This document shows, in pieces, positions 19,001 through 27,802 of a DNA stretch of 55,233 bases. The DNA is from Candidatus Helarchaeota archaeon. GTDB taxonomy: Archaea; Asgardarchaeota; Lokiarchaeia; Helarchaeales; HEL-GB-A. The notes beneath the pieces are model-generated. The model saw only the letters and a list, made by a program, of their open reading frames with translations. It had not been told where the DNA came from and did not search any database. The stretch lies in NCBI GenBank assembly GCA_016840125.1, contig JAEOSY010000326.1, positions 1 through 55,233 on the forward strand, written 5' to 3'. Positions within the stretch are counted from its first letter, which is position 1, and each line of letters begins with the position of its first letter. The translations under genes and the position numbers were made by a program.

Positions 19001-22000
19001 AGGGGGTGGAATAGTAACCAGTACGCTTTCGCAGTTAGAATGGGAACTCCGGTGAGTGAGATTCCCAGCAACGATTGCATAATACCAATTACCACCTTGT
19101 GATACGGTGTCCTGGTAAGTATTTACGGAGACATTTGTGATGGGAATCATATAGCTAATAGATATAATGGGAGAGCGTGATCTATAGATATTATATTCTG
19201 TAGCGCCCTCGATATCGTTCCAGTTCAGCACTATGATCCCATCGTTATCTGGATTCGGTGAAATAGATTCCAGTACGGGGGGATTCAAGCGAGAGTTTAC
19301 TATAACGGTGATATTATCATGAAACCAGTGATTAAGAGTATCATTGAAGACAAGAGAGATATTGTGAACTCCAATTCCTAAGAGTATTCCACTCACATTG
19401 AAATTTATTTGCACTTGTCCAGTCCACTTTTGCCAAGGAGTCACTCGAGTACCGTTTATCAAGATGGCATAGGATAATTTAGAATCCAGATTTCGGTTCA
19501 GGTAGTATCCTGGTGCCCAAGAGTAATCAATGGCATCGATGTAAGTGGATGCATCGCCTTGAGTCCCAGCACTTGCAGTACAAACCCACAATAACTTCAT
19601 TGAATCTAATTTCTTCACAAATGGTAAATTAGTCCCTTCTTGATTGCCATCAATCCACACATTGAATTTATCAGTCGTGCAGTCAAAATTGATTCTAATA
19701 TGGTGCCATGTCTGCTCTGTAAAACCTGGAGAGGCGATTATGGTATGATGGTTGTTGTTTCCATCATAATACCCCAAGGTCTGATGGTTCCAATTTATCT
19801 CCAAAAACGCGCCTCTCGAATCTGTTGAACTGGCAAGTATAATATAAACCACACCTTTCGTACCTGCTTTCCCAGAAACCCAAAACTCAACATTGCCCGA
19901 AACTTTTGAACTAAAGGTATTTTTCATCCAACAATAGCCTGAAGCACTATTATCCCAGATTTCTACGACTTTATCACGCCCATCTTTCTCTGGAATCACG
20001 TCAATATACGTGTTTGAGCCCTCAGATACTGCCCAACCTGAGGGGTTGGTCCCAGAGTCATCGTCCTTAAAGCTATATTCTGCTAAAAAATTATATTTCT
20101 CAAAATGTTGAAAAAGGGTCCAACTAAGAGTATGATTGTTAGAATCAACAGGATCCAATTCTAAATCAGAGGGACTGTTAAGGTTAAATCTAGGATTATA
20201 CAAAGTTTTTTCTGTGGTTGAATTGAAACCTCGACTGGTACCGCACATAAAAGAGTAATTAAAAACTCCGATAGGAAGAGGAGTCAGATATTGATAGAGA
20301 CATCCATCTACATAATTATTATCGGATGGATTTCGCTTTTCCATATGGTAGGAATATCCATTGAGCAAGAGATTGACATAGTTAGGGAGCATATTATCCG
20401 GGTCAGTATAATATACACTGAAATTATAATCAAATGATGGATAACCTAAAGGAGGAGTAACCGACCCGGAAAACAAACCCGGGAGAAAGGCATAGGGATT
20501 GTCAACCTGGATGCTTACACAGTTGGATATGGAACTGTTGCCATCTATATTGCTTGCTACAATTACATAATAATAGATTTCATTGGTTCTGATCGTATCT
20601 TGATAATAGTTCCTAGAGAGGCATGCAAGGGATGTCAAACCATCTACAGAACTGATAGGATAATTATCTCTAAATATGTAATAAGTAGTGGCAGACGGGC
20701 TCTCACTCCAATTTAATTTAATGATACCGTCAGCGTTCGGATTCGGTAAGATAGGGGCGAGAATGGGAGCTGGGGGAGGGATATTCACCTCCACGCTTTC
20801 ACAGTTGGAAAGAGTGCTTAAATCCGATGTATTGCTAGCAACAATTAGATAATACCAACTTCCACCATAAGGTACCGTGTCTTGGTATTGATTGACGGAA
20901 AGGTTGATGATTGGAGTCTTTTGATACACGGTGATAATAGGGTATCTGGATCTATGGATATAGTAGTCTGTGGCACCCTCCACGGTGCTCCAGTTCAAGG
21001 TGATGATTCCATCATAGTTATATCTTGGCATAATGGGTTCAAGCACAGGAGTTGTAAGGTTTGATTGAATGAATTCTTTCAGATTAATATCAGCATGATG
21101 CCAATTCCCGAACGAGTCATTAAAAACCAAGGAAACGTTATATATACCTGCTTGATAATGAGTTTTATTCAAATTATATGTTATTTGTGCAGATATAGAC
21201 CACTGTTGCCAATTCATTTGTTTAAAATTATCTAAGAAAATCGTATAAGATGGGTTGTGAAGGAATATATTTTTTTCCTGATTACGATTGATAAAAAAGT
21301 TGGGAGCCCATGAATAGTCTATAGCATCAATGAAGAAAGAGCCTTTGTTATTGATAGCAAATTGAATTTGATCGAAAAGATCGTAATAGTTATATGTATT
21401 AAATTCACCACAGTACTCGTTATTAACCCAAATCTTGTTTTTAAAATAAGCAACATGTTCTACTCTAATATGGTACCAAATTCCAGGTATTAATCCATCA
21501 TATATAATTTGACTCGAATTACCCATATCCGTAATGCTTCGAATTTTTCCATCAGTCCAAGAAAATTGAATCCAACTTTGACAATGGGACTGATTCAGAT
21601 AGTCGTTATATACGGTTTGCTGGCGTGCAGATGTATTAACATCATCCGATCTAATGTAATATTCATACGTAGTGCCTCTATTGGCGGGCTGTGTTGAAAA
21701 TTTTTGAGCTATTTTTGCTTGGTTGCCTGAGAGGCTAGTAACTTTCAATACTTTCTGATGATGATCTTCATGGGATATGACTACACTAATGTTAGTATCA
21801 ATTTCTTCACTAATTAACCAATTTGAGGGATGTTGATTTACATGATCATTCGTGAAGCTGTATTCCCCTAAAAATTCATAATAGGGCGGTTCGTATAGAT
21901 TCCATGTGATGGTATGGTTATAATAAGTAACATTATATCCGGGATTATATGATTTTTTAATCGTAGTTGAGTTGAAATATTGGCTGTTATTGGATTTGAA

Positions 22001-25000
22001 GTAGTAATTAAAAGCGCCAATAGGGGGACTAGCGAGACATTGATATAAACACCCATCAAAATAGTTGGTGTCTGAGGAATTTCGTTTTTCCATGGGATAA
22101 CTAGTACCCGTGAGCACGAGATTCACATATTTCGGAGGCTCATTCTCCGGATCAAAATAATACACACTAAAATTATAAAGATAACTTGAAGTGGGGGAAA
22201 CCGACCCGGAAGACAAACCAGGTAGTGGGGCATTCGGATGGTCAACCCAAACACTCTCGCAGTTGGAAAGTAGACTCCGACCAGAGGAATTTCCAGCGAT
22301 AATCGCGTAGTACCAAGTTCCACTATAGGAAAGTGAGTCTTGGTAATGATTAAGAGAAATGTTCATAATGGGTAGCATCTGAAATGTATAAATGATGGGG
22401 AGGCGTGATCTAAAGAGGTAATATGCAGTAGCTCCCTCGACGGTACTCCAATCCAACGAGATGATGCCGTCAGTACTGGGATTGGGTGAAAAAGAAGCGA
22501 GCACAGGGGAATTCAAGCGGGGTTTTACTTTTACAAAGATATCCTCATGATACCAATCCTGAAAGTAATTATTGAAAACAAGAGAGATATTGTGAACTCC
22601 AGCCCCTAAGCGCATTCCACTCACGTTGTAATCTATTTGCACCTGCCAAACACACACTCGCCAAGGGGTTTCTCGAATATTATTCATGAGTATTGCATAC
22701 CTCGGGGAAGAAAATTCCATATTGCGGTTCAGGACGTATCCTGATGCCCAGGAATAGTCAATTCCATCGACGTAAGTGGATGCATCGCCTTGAGTCCCAG
22801 CAGTTGCAGTGCAAATCCACAATAACTTCATTGATTTTAATTTTTTCACAAATGGTAAATTAATCCCTTCTTGATTGCCATCAATCCAGACATTTAATAT
22901 ATCAGTCGTGCAGTCAAAATTGATTCTAATATGGTGCCATGTCTGCTCTGTAAAACCTGGAGAGGCGATTATGGTATGATAGTTGTTGTTTCCATCATAA
23001 TACCCCAAGGTCTGATGGTTCCAATTTATCTCCAAAAACGCTCCTCTATAATCTGTTGAACTGGCAAGTATAATATAAACTACACCTGCAGCACCTGCTT
23101 TCCCGGAAATCCAAAATTCCACACTCCCAGTCGTTTGTGGGAGAAAAGTATTTCTCATCGAACACCAGCCTGATGTAGTATTGTCCCAAAGTTCCACGAC
23201 TTTAATGCGGCCGTATTTTTCTGGAGTTACATCGATAGAAGTTTTGGAGCTCTCAGTTATATCCCATCCATGCGGATTACTTCCATCAATGTCGTCTAAA
23301 AAGTCATAAACAGCATAGGGGTAGGGTAGTAATTGAGTGAGGTTCCAGGTAAGGGTGCAGATACTGGAATCATTGGATTGTAGTTCCAAATTCGATGAAT
23401 GGTTAACCATAATTCCAGAATTATACATCATTTTAACTATTGTCGAGTTAAGAGATTGCGAGTTATTGCATATAAAGGAGTATTCATTAAAGCCAGGGGG
23501 AGGATTAATAAGAAATTGATACCAACACCCATCGCGATAATTGGAGTCGGAAGAATTTTGTTTTTCCATGGGGAAGATGGTGCCATTGATCGCGAGATTC
23601 ACATAATCAGGAGGTTCATTCTCGGGATCAGAATAACACACACTAAAATTATATCCATTAAAATTATAACTTGAAGTAAGGGAAACTGACCCGGAAGATA
23701 AACCAGGCTGCGGGGCATTCGGATGGTAAACCCAAACACCTTCACAGTTGGAAAATGCACTTTGGTAAGTAAAATTCCCAGCGATGATTGCGTAATACCA
23801 AGCTCCACTATAGGGAAGTGAATCCTGATATGAAGTAGTAGAGATGCTTGTGAGTGGTAGTATCTGCGAATCAAATTTGATGGGATGGCGTGATCTAAAG
23901 ATGTAATATATGGTAGCGCCCTCGACGGTACTCCAGTCCAACGAGACGATGCCATCAGTACTGGGATTGGGTGAAATAGCGAGTACAGGGGACTTCAGGC
24001 GACAATTCACTTTCAGTTTAATATCATTGTGGAACCATTGATTAAGTGCGTTATTAAAGATAAGCGATAAATTGTAAAGCCCCTCCCCTAAGCATGCCCC
24101 ACAAACGTTGAAGCTGATTTGTTCGAACGCCTTATACTCCTTCCAAGAGGTTAGTTGGGTACCGTTCAGAAAAATTGCATAATTGGAACCAAGGGGGTAA
24201 TTTACTGAGCAGTTATCCGTTGTCCAAGAATAATCAATATCATCTATGAAAGTAGATGCGCCGCCTTGAGTCCCGGCACTTGCAGTGCAAACCCACAATA
24301 ACTTCATTGATGCTAAGTTATTCATAAACGGTATACCACTCCCTTCTTGATTGCCATCAACCCATATATTGAACTTATCAGTGGTGCAATTAAAGGCTAT
24401 TCTAATATGGTGCCATGTTTGCTCCGTAAAACCTGGTGAAGTGATAATAGTATGATAGGTAATGTTTCCATCATAATATCCCAAGGTCTGATGGTTCCAA
24501 TTTATCTCTAAATACGGGCCTCTATAATTTGTTGAACTAGCAAGTATAATATAAACCACACCTGCAGCACCTGCTTTCCCAGAAACCCAAAACTCAACGT
24601 TCCCCGAAACTTTTGAACTGAAAGTATTTTTCATCCAACAGATGCGTGAAGCACTATTATCCCAGAGTTCAACAACTTTAACATGCCCATCTTTCTCTGG
24701 AATCACGTCTATATACGTGTTTGAGCCCTCAGATACCACCCATCCCAGCGGATTACTGCCATCAACGTCATTAAAAAAGTCATAATCACTATAGGGATAG
24801 GGGAGGAATTGTGTGAGGTTCCAAATGAGGGTGGAATTCTCAATATCTGTATTCTCCAATTCAAAAGGCGACGAATGATTAACCAAAAATCCAGGATTCG
24901 AAGATATTTGCTCGATCGTTGAATTGAAAAATCGACTATTATTACATATGAAGGAGTAAGTAAAAACTCCAGTTGGAGGTGTAATCAGATATTGATACAG

Positions 25001-25618
25001 ACAGCCACCAACATAATAGTCGTTGGACGGATCTTGTTTCTTCATTGGAAAAGGTGTTCCATTTATCAAAACTTTAACAAAATTGGATTCCAGATTTTCC
25101 GTATCTAAATAGTATACACTGAAATTGTATTCAGTTGATAGTTGACCTGAAGGAGGAGTAACCCGTCCGGAATATAAACCCGAAACAAAAGCATTGGGAT
25201 TATCAACCTGAACATTTACACAATTGGAAAGAGAACTATTACCACTTGAAGAACTGGCTATTATTACATAAAAATAAATTCCATTGTTTATAATAAGATC
25301 AATATGATCATTTCTACTGGTATTAGCGATAGGTATCAAGCTTTCTATGGATGTAATCGGGGAATTATTTCTGTAGATGTAGTAGTGAGTCGCATCCGTT
25401 ACGTCTGTCCAGTTCAGCCGAACAGTACCATCAAGAACCAAGTTCGGTGAAATGGGATTAAGTGTAGGAGCATTTAAAGAAGATTTAATTAGCATGGTCT
25501 CATGGATTTGGGTGTTTTGAGAGGAAAAAGTTGTTCCAAAAAAAGATATTCCAATATTGAAAAGAAAAAAAAGGATTATGAAACCTACAATGATGAATTT
25601 CCAATCCGTCTTTTTCAT
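16019..25618 (-). CDS. Giant single-pass surface protein, about 3199 aa, FN3/LamG-like repeats
   Basis: Its N-terminus, M-K-K-T-D-W-K-F-I-I, aligns with that of the 1913-aa protein, so the ATG at 25618 is chosen over the one at 25654. The ectodomain has about eleven FN3-like units (pattern SPNP..DGII.LNW..VEGAT.YYI.R). Four LamG/concanavalin-like units contain FWVSGKAG, WNHQTLGYYDG and TWHHIRI. Linking beta units with YNFSVYY.D.EN also occur. A helix near 2818-2841 (FLFLIIIIGALTIGAYSSY) is followed by a basic stop-transfer segment and a 358-residue cytosolic tail with two copies of the helical repeat. Sequons are abundant. Long near-identical DNA stretches show recent internal duplication or conversion. 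Likely a carbohydrate- or surface-binding adhesin/receptor. Confidence 0.8.
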   Translation of the reverse strand: MKKTDWKFIIVGFIILFFLFNIGISFFGTTFSSQNTQIHETMLIKSSLNAPTLNPISPNLVLDGTVRLNWTDVTDATHYYIYRNNSPITSIESLIPIANTSRNDHIDLIINNGIYFYVIIASSSSGNSSLSNCVNVQVDNPNAFVSGLYSGRVTPPSGQLSTEYNFSVYYLDTENLESNFVKVLINGTPFPMKKQDPSNDYYVGGCLYQYLITPPTGVFTYSFICNNSRFFNSTIEQISSNPGFLVNHSSPFELENTDIENSTLIWNLTQFLPYPYSDYDFFNDVDGSNPLGWVVSEGSNTYIDVIPEKDGHVKVVELWDNSASRICWMKNTFSSKVSGNVEFWVSGKAGAAGVVYIILASSTNYRGPYLEINWNHQTLGYYDGNITYHTIITSPGFTEQTWHHIRIAFNCTTDKFNIWVDGNQEGSGIPFMNNLASMKLLWVCTASAGTQGGASTFIDDIDYSWTTDNCSVNYPLGSNYAIFLNGTQLTSWKEYKAFEQISFNVCGACLGEGLYNLSLIFNNALNQWFHNDIKLKVNCRLKSPVLAISPNPSTDGIVSLDWSTVEGATIYYIFRSRHPIKFDSQILPLTSISTTSYQDSLPYSGAWYYAIIAGNFTYQSAFSNCEGVWVYHPNAPQPGLSSGSVSLTSSYNFNGYNFSVCYSDPENEPPDYVNLAINGTIFPMEKQNSSDSNYRDGCWYQFLINPPPGFNEYSFICNNSQSLNSTIVKMMYNSGIMVNHSSNLELQSNDSSICTLTWNLTQLLPYPYAVYDFLDDIDGSNPHGWDITESSKTSIDVTPEKYGRIKVVELWDNTTSGWCSMRNTFLPQTTGSVEFWISGKAGAAGVVYIILASSTDYRGAFLEINWNHQTLGYYDGNNNYHTIIASPGFTEQTWHHIRINFDCTTDILNVWIDGNQEGINLPFVKKLKSMKLLWICTATAGTQGDASTYVDGIDYSWASGYVLNRNMEFSSPRYAILMNNIRETPWRVCVWQVQIDYNVSGMRLGAGVHNISLVFNNYFQDWYHEDIFVKVKPRLNSPVLASFSPNPSTDGIISLDWSTVEGATAYYLFRSRLPIIYTFQMLPIMNISLNHYQDSLSYSGTWYYAIIAGNSSGRSLLSNCESVWVDHPNAPLPGLSSGSVSPTSSYLYNFSVYYFDPENEPPKYVNLVLTGTSYPMEKRNSSDTNYFDGCLYQCLASPPIGAFNYYFKSNNSQYFNSTTIKKSYNPGYNVTYYNHTITWNLYEPPYYEFLGEYSFTNDHVNQHPSNWLISEEIDTNISVVISHEDHHQKVLKVTSLSGNQAKIAQKFSTQPANRGTTYEYYIRSDDVNTSARQQTVYNDYLNQSHCQSWIQFSWTDGKIRSITDMGNSSQIIYDGLIPGIWYHIRVEHVAYFKNKIWVNNEYCGEFNTYNYYDLFDQIQFAINNKGSFFIDAIDYSWAPNFFINRNQEKNIFLHNPSYTIFLDNFKQMNWQQWSISAQITYNLNKTHYQAGIYNVSLVFNDSFGNWHHADINLKEFIQSNLTTPVLEPIMPRYNYDGIITLNWSTVEGATDYYIHRSRYPIITVYQKTPIINLSVNQYQDTVPYGGSWYYLIVASNTSDLSTLSNCESVEVNIPPPAPILAPILPNPNADGIIKLNWSESPSATTYYIFRDNYPISSVDGLTSLACLSRNYYQDTIRTNEIYYYVIVASNIDGNSSISNCVSIQVDNPYAFLPGLFSGSVTPPLGYPSFDYNFSVYYTDPDNMLPNYVNLLLNGYSYHMEKRNPSDNNYVDGCLYQYLTPLPIGVFNYSFMCGTSRGFNSTTEKTLYNPRFNLNSPSDLELDPVDSNNHTLSWTLFQHFEKYNFLAEYSFKDDDSGTNPSGWAVSEGSNTYIDVIPEKDGRDKVVEIWDNSASGYCWMKNTFSSKVSGNVEFWVSGKAGTKGVVYIILASSTDSRGAFLEINWNHQTLGYYDGNNNHHTIIASPGFTEQTWHHIRINFDCTTDKFNVWIDGNQEGTNLPFVKKLDSMKLLWVCTASAGTQGDASTYIDAIDYSWAPGYYLNRNLDSKLSYAILINGTRVTPWQKWTGQVQINFNVSGILLGIGVHNISLVFNDTLNHWFHDNITVIVNSRLNPPVLESISPNPDNDGIIVLNWNDIEGATEYNIYRSRSPIISISYMIPITNVSVNTYQDTVSQGGNWYYAIVAGNLTHRSSHSNCESVLVTIPPPAPILAPIFPNPDVDGVIQLNWSESVSATTYYIFRDNFPITSLEESSLIANVSESCFQDLIQSNGLYYYAVVASHAGGNSTISNCEGVTVAIPPQAPTLSPIFPSSSNSGIIELNWNDIPEATTYVLFRGFNTNSFSEMRLIAETSHNSYVDSVTLKGIYYYAIIASNSFGNSSLSNFEAVDVTVPPSTPFLSHITPNPSTNGTIELNWNNVEGATTYYVLRDTTFTTAPHEWQSVFIVTGCSYTDRLYSDGTYYYSIIAGDTLINSSVSNCESVEVRIMTPPDTLPPPQVTGVEVTFLLTANALNLTWTSSPASDLTEYAIYRSTTSGFLPDLFHPYATTQINSYLDTNVINGVTYYYRISAVDEVPNYGLPSDEISGTPIQPNSSVELEAPVLELLSQNPNGVIELDWNGVAGATVYYLIRDTSYITTFHYLQSTFVTSENHYTDEISSNGTYYYAVLAGDALSNSSLSNCENVTVNILPPSYPPSITDFRLHSSPIFSNDLTPTVICQVMVSGAGINLSSVEYAYSTTGDPNPSNWVSVDGIFLDANCSIPASDGATGALYLKVNKVPFNQFSVTENTIRFRAADLAGIETIQETPITIEIIDVLSTPDFTFLFLIIIIGALTIGAYSSYVILHRHREEHRIIALLERIKARQEASDVDPIPLPEFSTALLNLNEEFIPSVGESQQPVPILEIASSNEARTSPQNITFVDLQSIVTTLLETFPSLFLFPEEEGLPYLKDITNQSQDEIWAFLAELTTRIPKGEICTQLPVLVAEVMNLDGFELWQPALEKLSDLIDETDAFGNCQLLTKFLQLIVLIKCTSVNCREFPQYSMDEVPIESPEPPAEAVVPQLEHLENSSSVNMACMTFMQMLRVVNRLTAIFPSLDLLLPKEERLPYLMDLKTLPDAKIFTSITRLIAVIPDDEMFNKIPTLMSEMNKVENLGHLDSILTRITDLFILAGSRNDRHFLNELILLPILIRYTTMEEVNTLNAQ
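19541..19905. repeat. LamG-like unit DNA repeat, copy A
   Basis: One of three about 365-bp stretches inside the giant gene that are nearly the same at DNA level, encoding the segment from KVSGNVEFWVSGKAG through the TWHHIRI motif to SAGTQGDAST. It includes a run of identical bases around 19680-19800 shared with copy B. Confidence 0.8.
22771..23135. repeat. LamG-like unit DNA repeat, copy B
   Basis: Second near-identical copy, same length and register as copy A. Around 22915-23040 the two differ at only a few positions by eye, far less than the neighbouring FN3-like units, which points to recent duplication or gene conversion. Confidence 0.8.
24247..24612. repeat. LamG-like unit DNA repeat, copy C
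   Basis: Third copy, somewhat more diverged than A and B but still alignable base by base over its length. It encodes the first LamG-like unit of the protein. Confidence 0.75.
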
Positions 25619-25820
25619 CTTTTTCAACTCTATACTAATAAAAAATGATTTCATAAAAGAAGGGTTTTTTTCTCTGAGAAAGAAAAAGGAGGTGAGAAAA
25701 AAGGATTAGGAAGCTCAACACTGTGAATTTCCTATTCCGTTGCCTCATTTTCTTCTTCACTTGAGTAGTATATTTATTTCACGCTTGTACATATCCAATT
25801 TTGCTCAATTTTCAATTGGA

Positions 25821-26008
25821 TTGACAAGACCTAATTATCTTGTCAATTTATATGAATGTATATCTAACTATTAACGATTGTGTGTGATTCTATAGGATCA
25901 CAGATCGGACGCGGTTTACTTAATGAAGTATTTGAGTAAACCCTTGAGGCGACTTGGATCTTCGATCAATTATGAGGGATCGTGAAAAATGTGATTGTTA
26001 GAATCACA
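25821..26008. promoter_or_regulatory. Array of inverted repeats upstream of the 3.2k-residue gene
   Basis: The gap between this gene and the divergent asparagine-synthase-like gene (25619-26115) carries five dyads. They are TTGACAAGA/TCTTGTCAA at 25821-25846, TGTGAT/ATCACA at 25883-25902, GTTTACT/AGTAAAC at 25914-25941, TCGATCAA at 25962-25969 and TGTGATT/AATCACA at 25990-26008. From the TGTGAT dyad on, distances between elements (32, 47, 28 bp) equal those in the array at 15431-15665. It may also act on the divergent gene. Between 25619 and 25820 I see only AT-rich DNA with a possible minus-strand TATA box near 25770. Confidence 0.65.
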
Positions 26009-26115
26009 AATTTTTTGTGTAAGGAGAGCTACAATTCAATTGGCATGGAATTAGGTTAACAAAGATAGATGAACTATGAATGAAGGATAGAGATAGAATT
26101 TTGAAGTCGATGTAG

Positions 26116-27759
26116 ATGGGATTAATTGCAGGAATAGCTTCGAGAGATGGTCGGGATGTATCAGATTTATTGTATAGGATGGCATTCAAGTTAAGGCACC
26201 GAGGGAATTCACCATTTTGGGTTAGTGGCAAAGGCGAGAACGATTGGGAATCACATATATGTAAGAAAGCTGAAGAAATCCAATCATTGAAAACACCATT
26301 TGGAGTGGTAGGAAGACACTTCGTAATAGATAAGGACCCCGGAGTGATCCCGTATAGAGATAGGCGAGAGAAAAGATCTTTGCTTTTAGATGGGCGGATT
26401 TTCAACGTCGAACGTATTAAAGGCGAATTAAAGGGTGATTATAGGAGCGATTTTGTAAGTCCGAACGTTATTTTAGATTGGATCGAGGAGATGCAGGGGC
26501 GAATTTTCAATTTTTCCCAGATTTATCAAAAAATCTTCACTTTAATTGAGGGGATGTTTGCGGGAACCCTAATCCTAAAGAATCATGTGTTCATCTTGCG
26601 GGATGTCGTGGGGATCAAACCAGTGTATCTCTATTCCGGTCCCGAATATGTCGCCTTTGCCTCGGAGAAGAAGGCGTTATGGTGTATAGGCTTGACGCAG
26701 CACATTGAGCCACTTCCGCCCGGACGCGTGGTGCGAGTGGCGGAGAAGGGGTTCACCTCACACTATCAGGCGTGTCTGAAGCATCGAGACATTCAGCATA
26801 AGTCCATGGAACATTACAGAGGACGGCTCTTACAATTACTAGAAAGTACTTTAGAGAAGATGAAACCAGCAGATCCATTTTATCTCTTGCTTTCAGGAGG
26901 GATAGATAGTACTCTCCTCGGTGCTTTATTTAAAAAAATGGGGGTCGATTTTGGGGTGCTTGTACTGGGAACTGAGAAGTCCAAAGATGTTCAGGCTGCG
27001 CAGAAGGCCGCGGACTTCTTGGAGCAACCCCTGGATATCGTAAACTTCGATATAGCAATGTTAGAGGAATTCTTGCCACACCTCCTGTATCATGTGGAGG
27101 ATCGGGATGAGAAGAAACTGAACATTGCATTTCCTCTATTCTATGGGGCGAGGTACTTGAAGGAGAATGGGTGTAATACAGTTTTCACGGGGCAAGGAGC
27201 CGATGAGCTATTTGGGGGGTATGAACGGCATGAAATGCAGTTCCACAAGGACCCATCGAAGCTACAGAGCTTGCTCTGGGAGGATGTTGAAAACACGTAT
27301 CAAGTGAATTTACAGCGGGATGATGCGGCGGCGATGGCAAACACGATGGAATTACGTTTACCCTATCTAACGCGTGAGTTTATAGAATTGGTGATGCAAA
27401 TTCCTACTTCATTGAAAATTAAGAAAGCCACGCGGAAACATATCTTACGGCAGGTTGGGAAAAGCATTGGATTACCAGAATCAATAACGCAACAACCGAA
27501 ACGAGCAATCCAATTTAGTTCGGGTTCATATGAAACGTTGAAGAAATTAGCAAAACATCATGGATTTACCAAAAGATTTGTGTTGAACCATGGATTTTTC
27601 AGTCCCACCCAAACCTTTATCGATTCGGTCGCGTATCTCCTGGGATTTCCTAATCTCGATCCGAAAATTAGCGCTTTCGTGGAAAAAACCAGGATAGATT
27701 GGCCGGAGTCAATCCTGGAGCATAAAAATCTCGTAAATACAATAGTTTTAAATCCATGA
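26116..27759 (+). CDS. Asparagine-synthase-like protein lacking the glutaminase cysteine
   Basis: A 547-residue protein with the AsnB layout. The Ntn amidotransferase-like domain spans about residues 1-210 (RHRG, LLLDGRIFN, RDVVGIKPVY, FASEKKAL). The synthetase domain has PP-loop SGGIDS at 260-265, then TGQGADELFGGYERH and MANTMELRLPYLTREF. In glutamine-dependent enzymes Met1 is removed to expose Cys2; here the protein starts MGLIAGIA. A TAG stop lies directly before the ATG, so no alternative start supplies a cysteine. The enzyme may use ammonia, or act as an amide or lactam synthetase like other cysteine-less relatives. Followed by a HAD phosphatase 43 bp downstream. Confidence 0.85.
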   Translation: MGLIAGIASRDGRDVSDLLYRMAFKLRHRGNSPFWVSGKGENDWESHICKKAEEIQSLKTPFGVVGRHFVIDKDPGVIPYRDRREKRSLLLDGRIFNVERIKGELKGDYRSDFVSPNVILDWIEEMQGRIFNFSQIYQKIFTLIEGMFAGTLILKNHVFILRDVVGIKPVYLYSGPEYVAFASEKKALWCIGLTQHIEPLPPGRVVRVAEKGFTSHYQACLKHRDIQHKSMEHYRGRLLQLLESTLEKMKPADPFYLLLSGGIDSTLLGALFKKMGVDFGVLVLGTEKSKDVQAAQKAADFLEQPLDIVNFDIAMLEEFLPHLLYHVEDRDEKKLNIAFPLFYGARYLKENGCNTVFTGQGADELFGGYERHEMQFHKDPSKLQSLLWEDVENTYQVNLQRDDAAAMANTMELRLPYLTREFIELVMQIPTSLKIKKATRKHILRQVGKSIGLPESITQQPKRAIQFSSGSYETLKKLAKHHGFTKRFVLNHGFFSPTQTFIDSVAYLLGFPNLDPKISAFVEKTRIDWPESILEHKNLVNTIVLNP

Positions 27760-27802
27760 TCAGCTAAGTTCTATAAGAATAGCAGTTTAAATGGTGACAG
27801 AT

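Noticed and set aside
19541..24612. Regular DNA repeats as a CRISPR array or transposon
   Set aside because: The repeats are about 365 bp, lie in frame within one long coding sequence and encode LamG-like units; there are no short spacers and no terminal inverted repeats.
27791..27802. Upstream ATG of the HAD gene
   Set aside because: The GGTGA box needed for initiation lies inside this stretch and points to the ATG at 27803.
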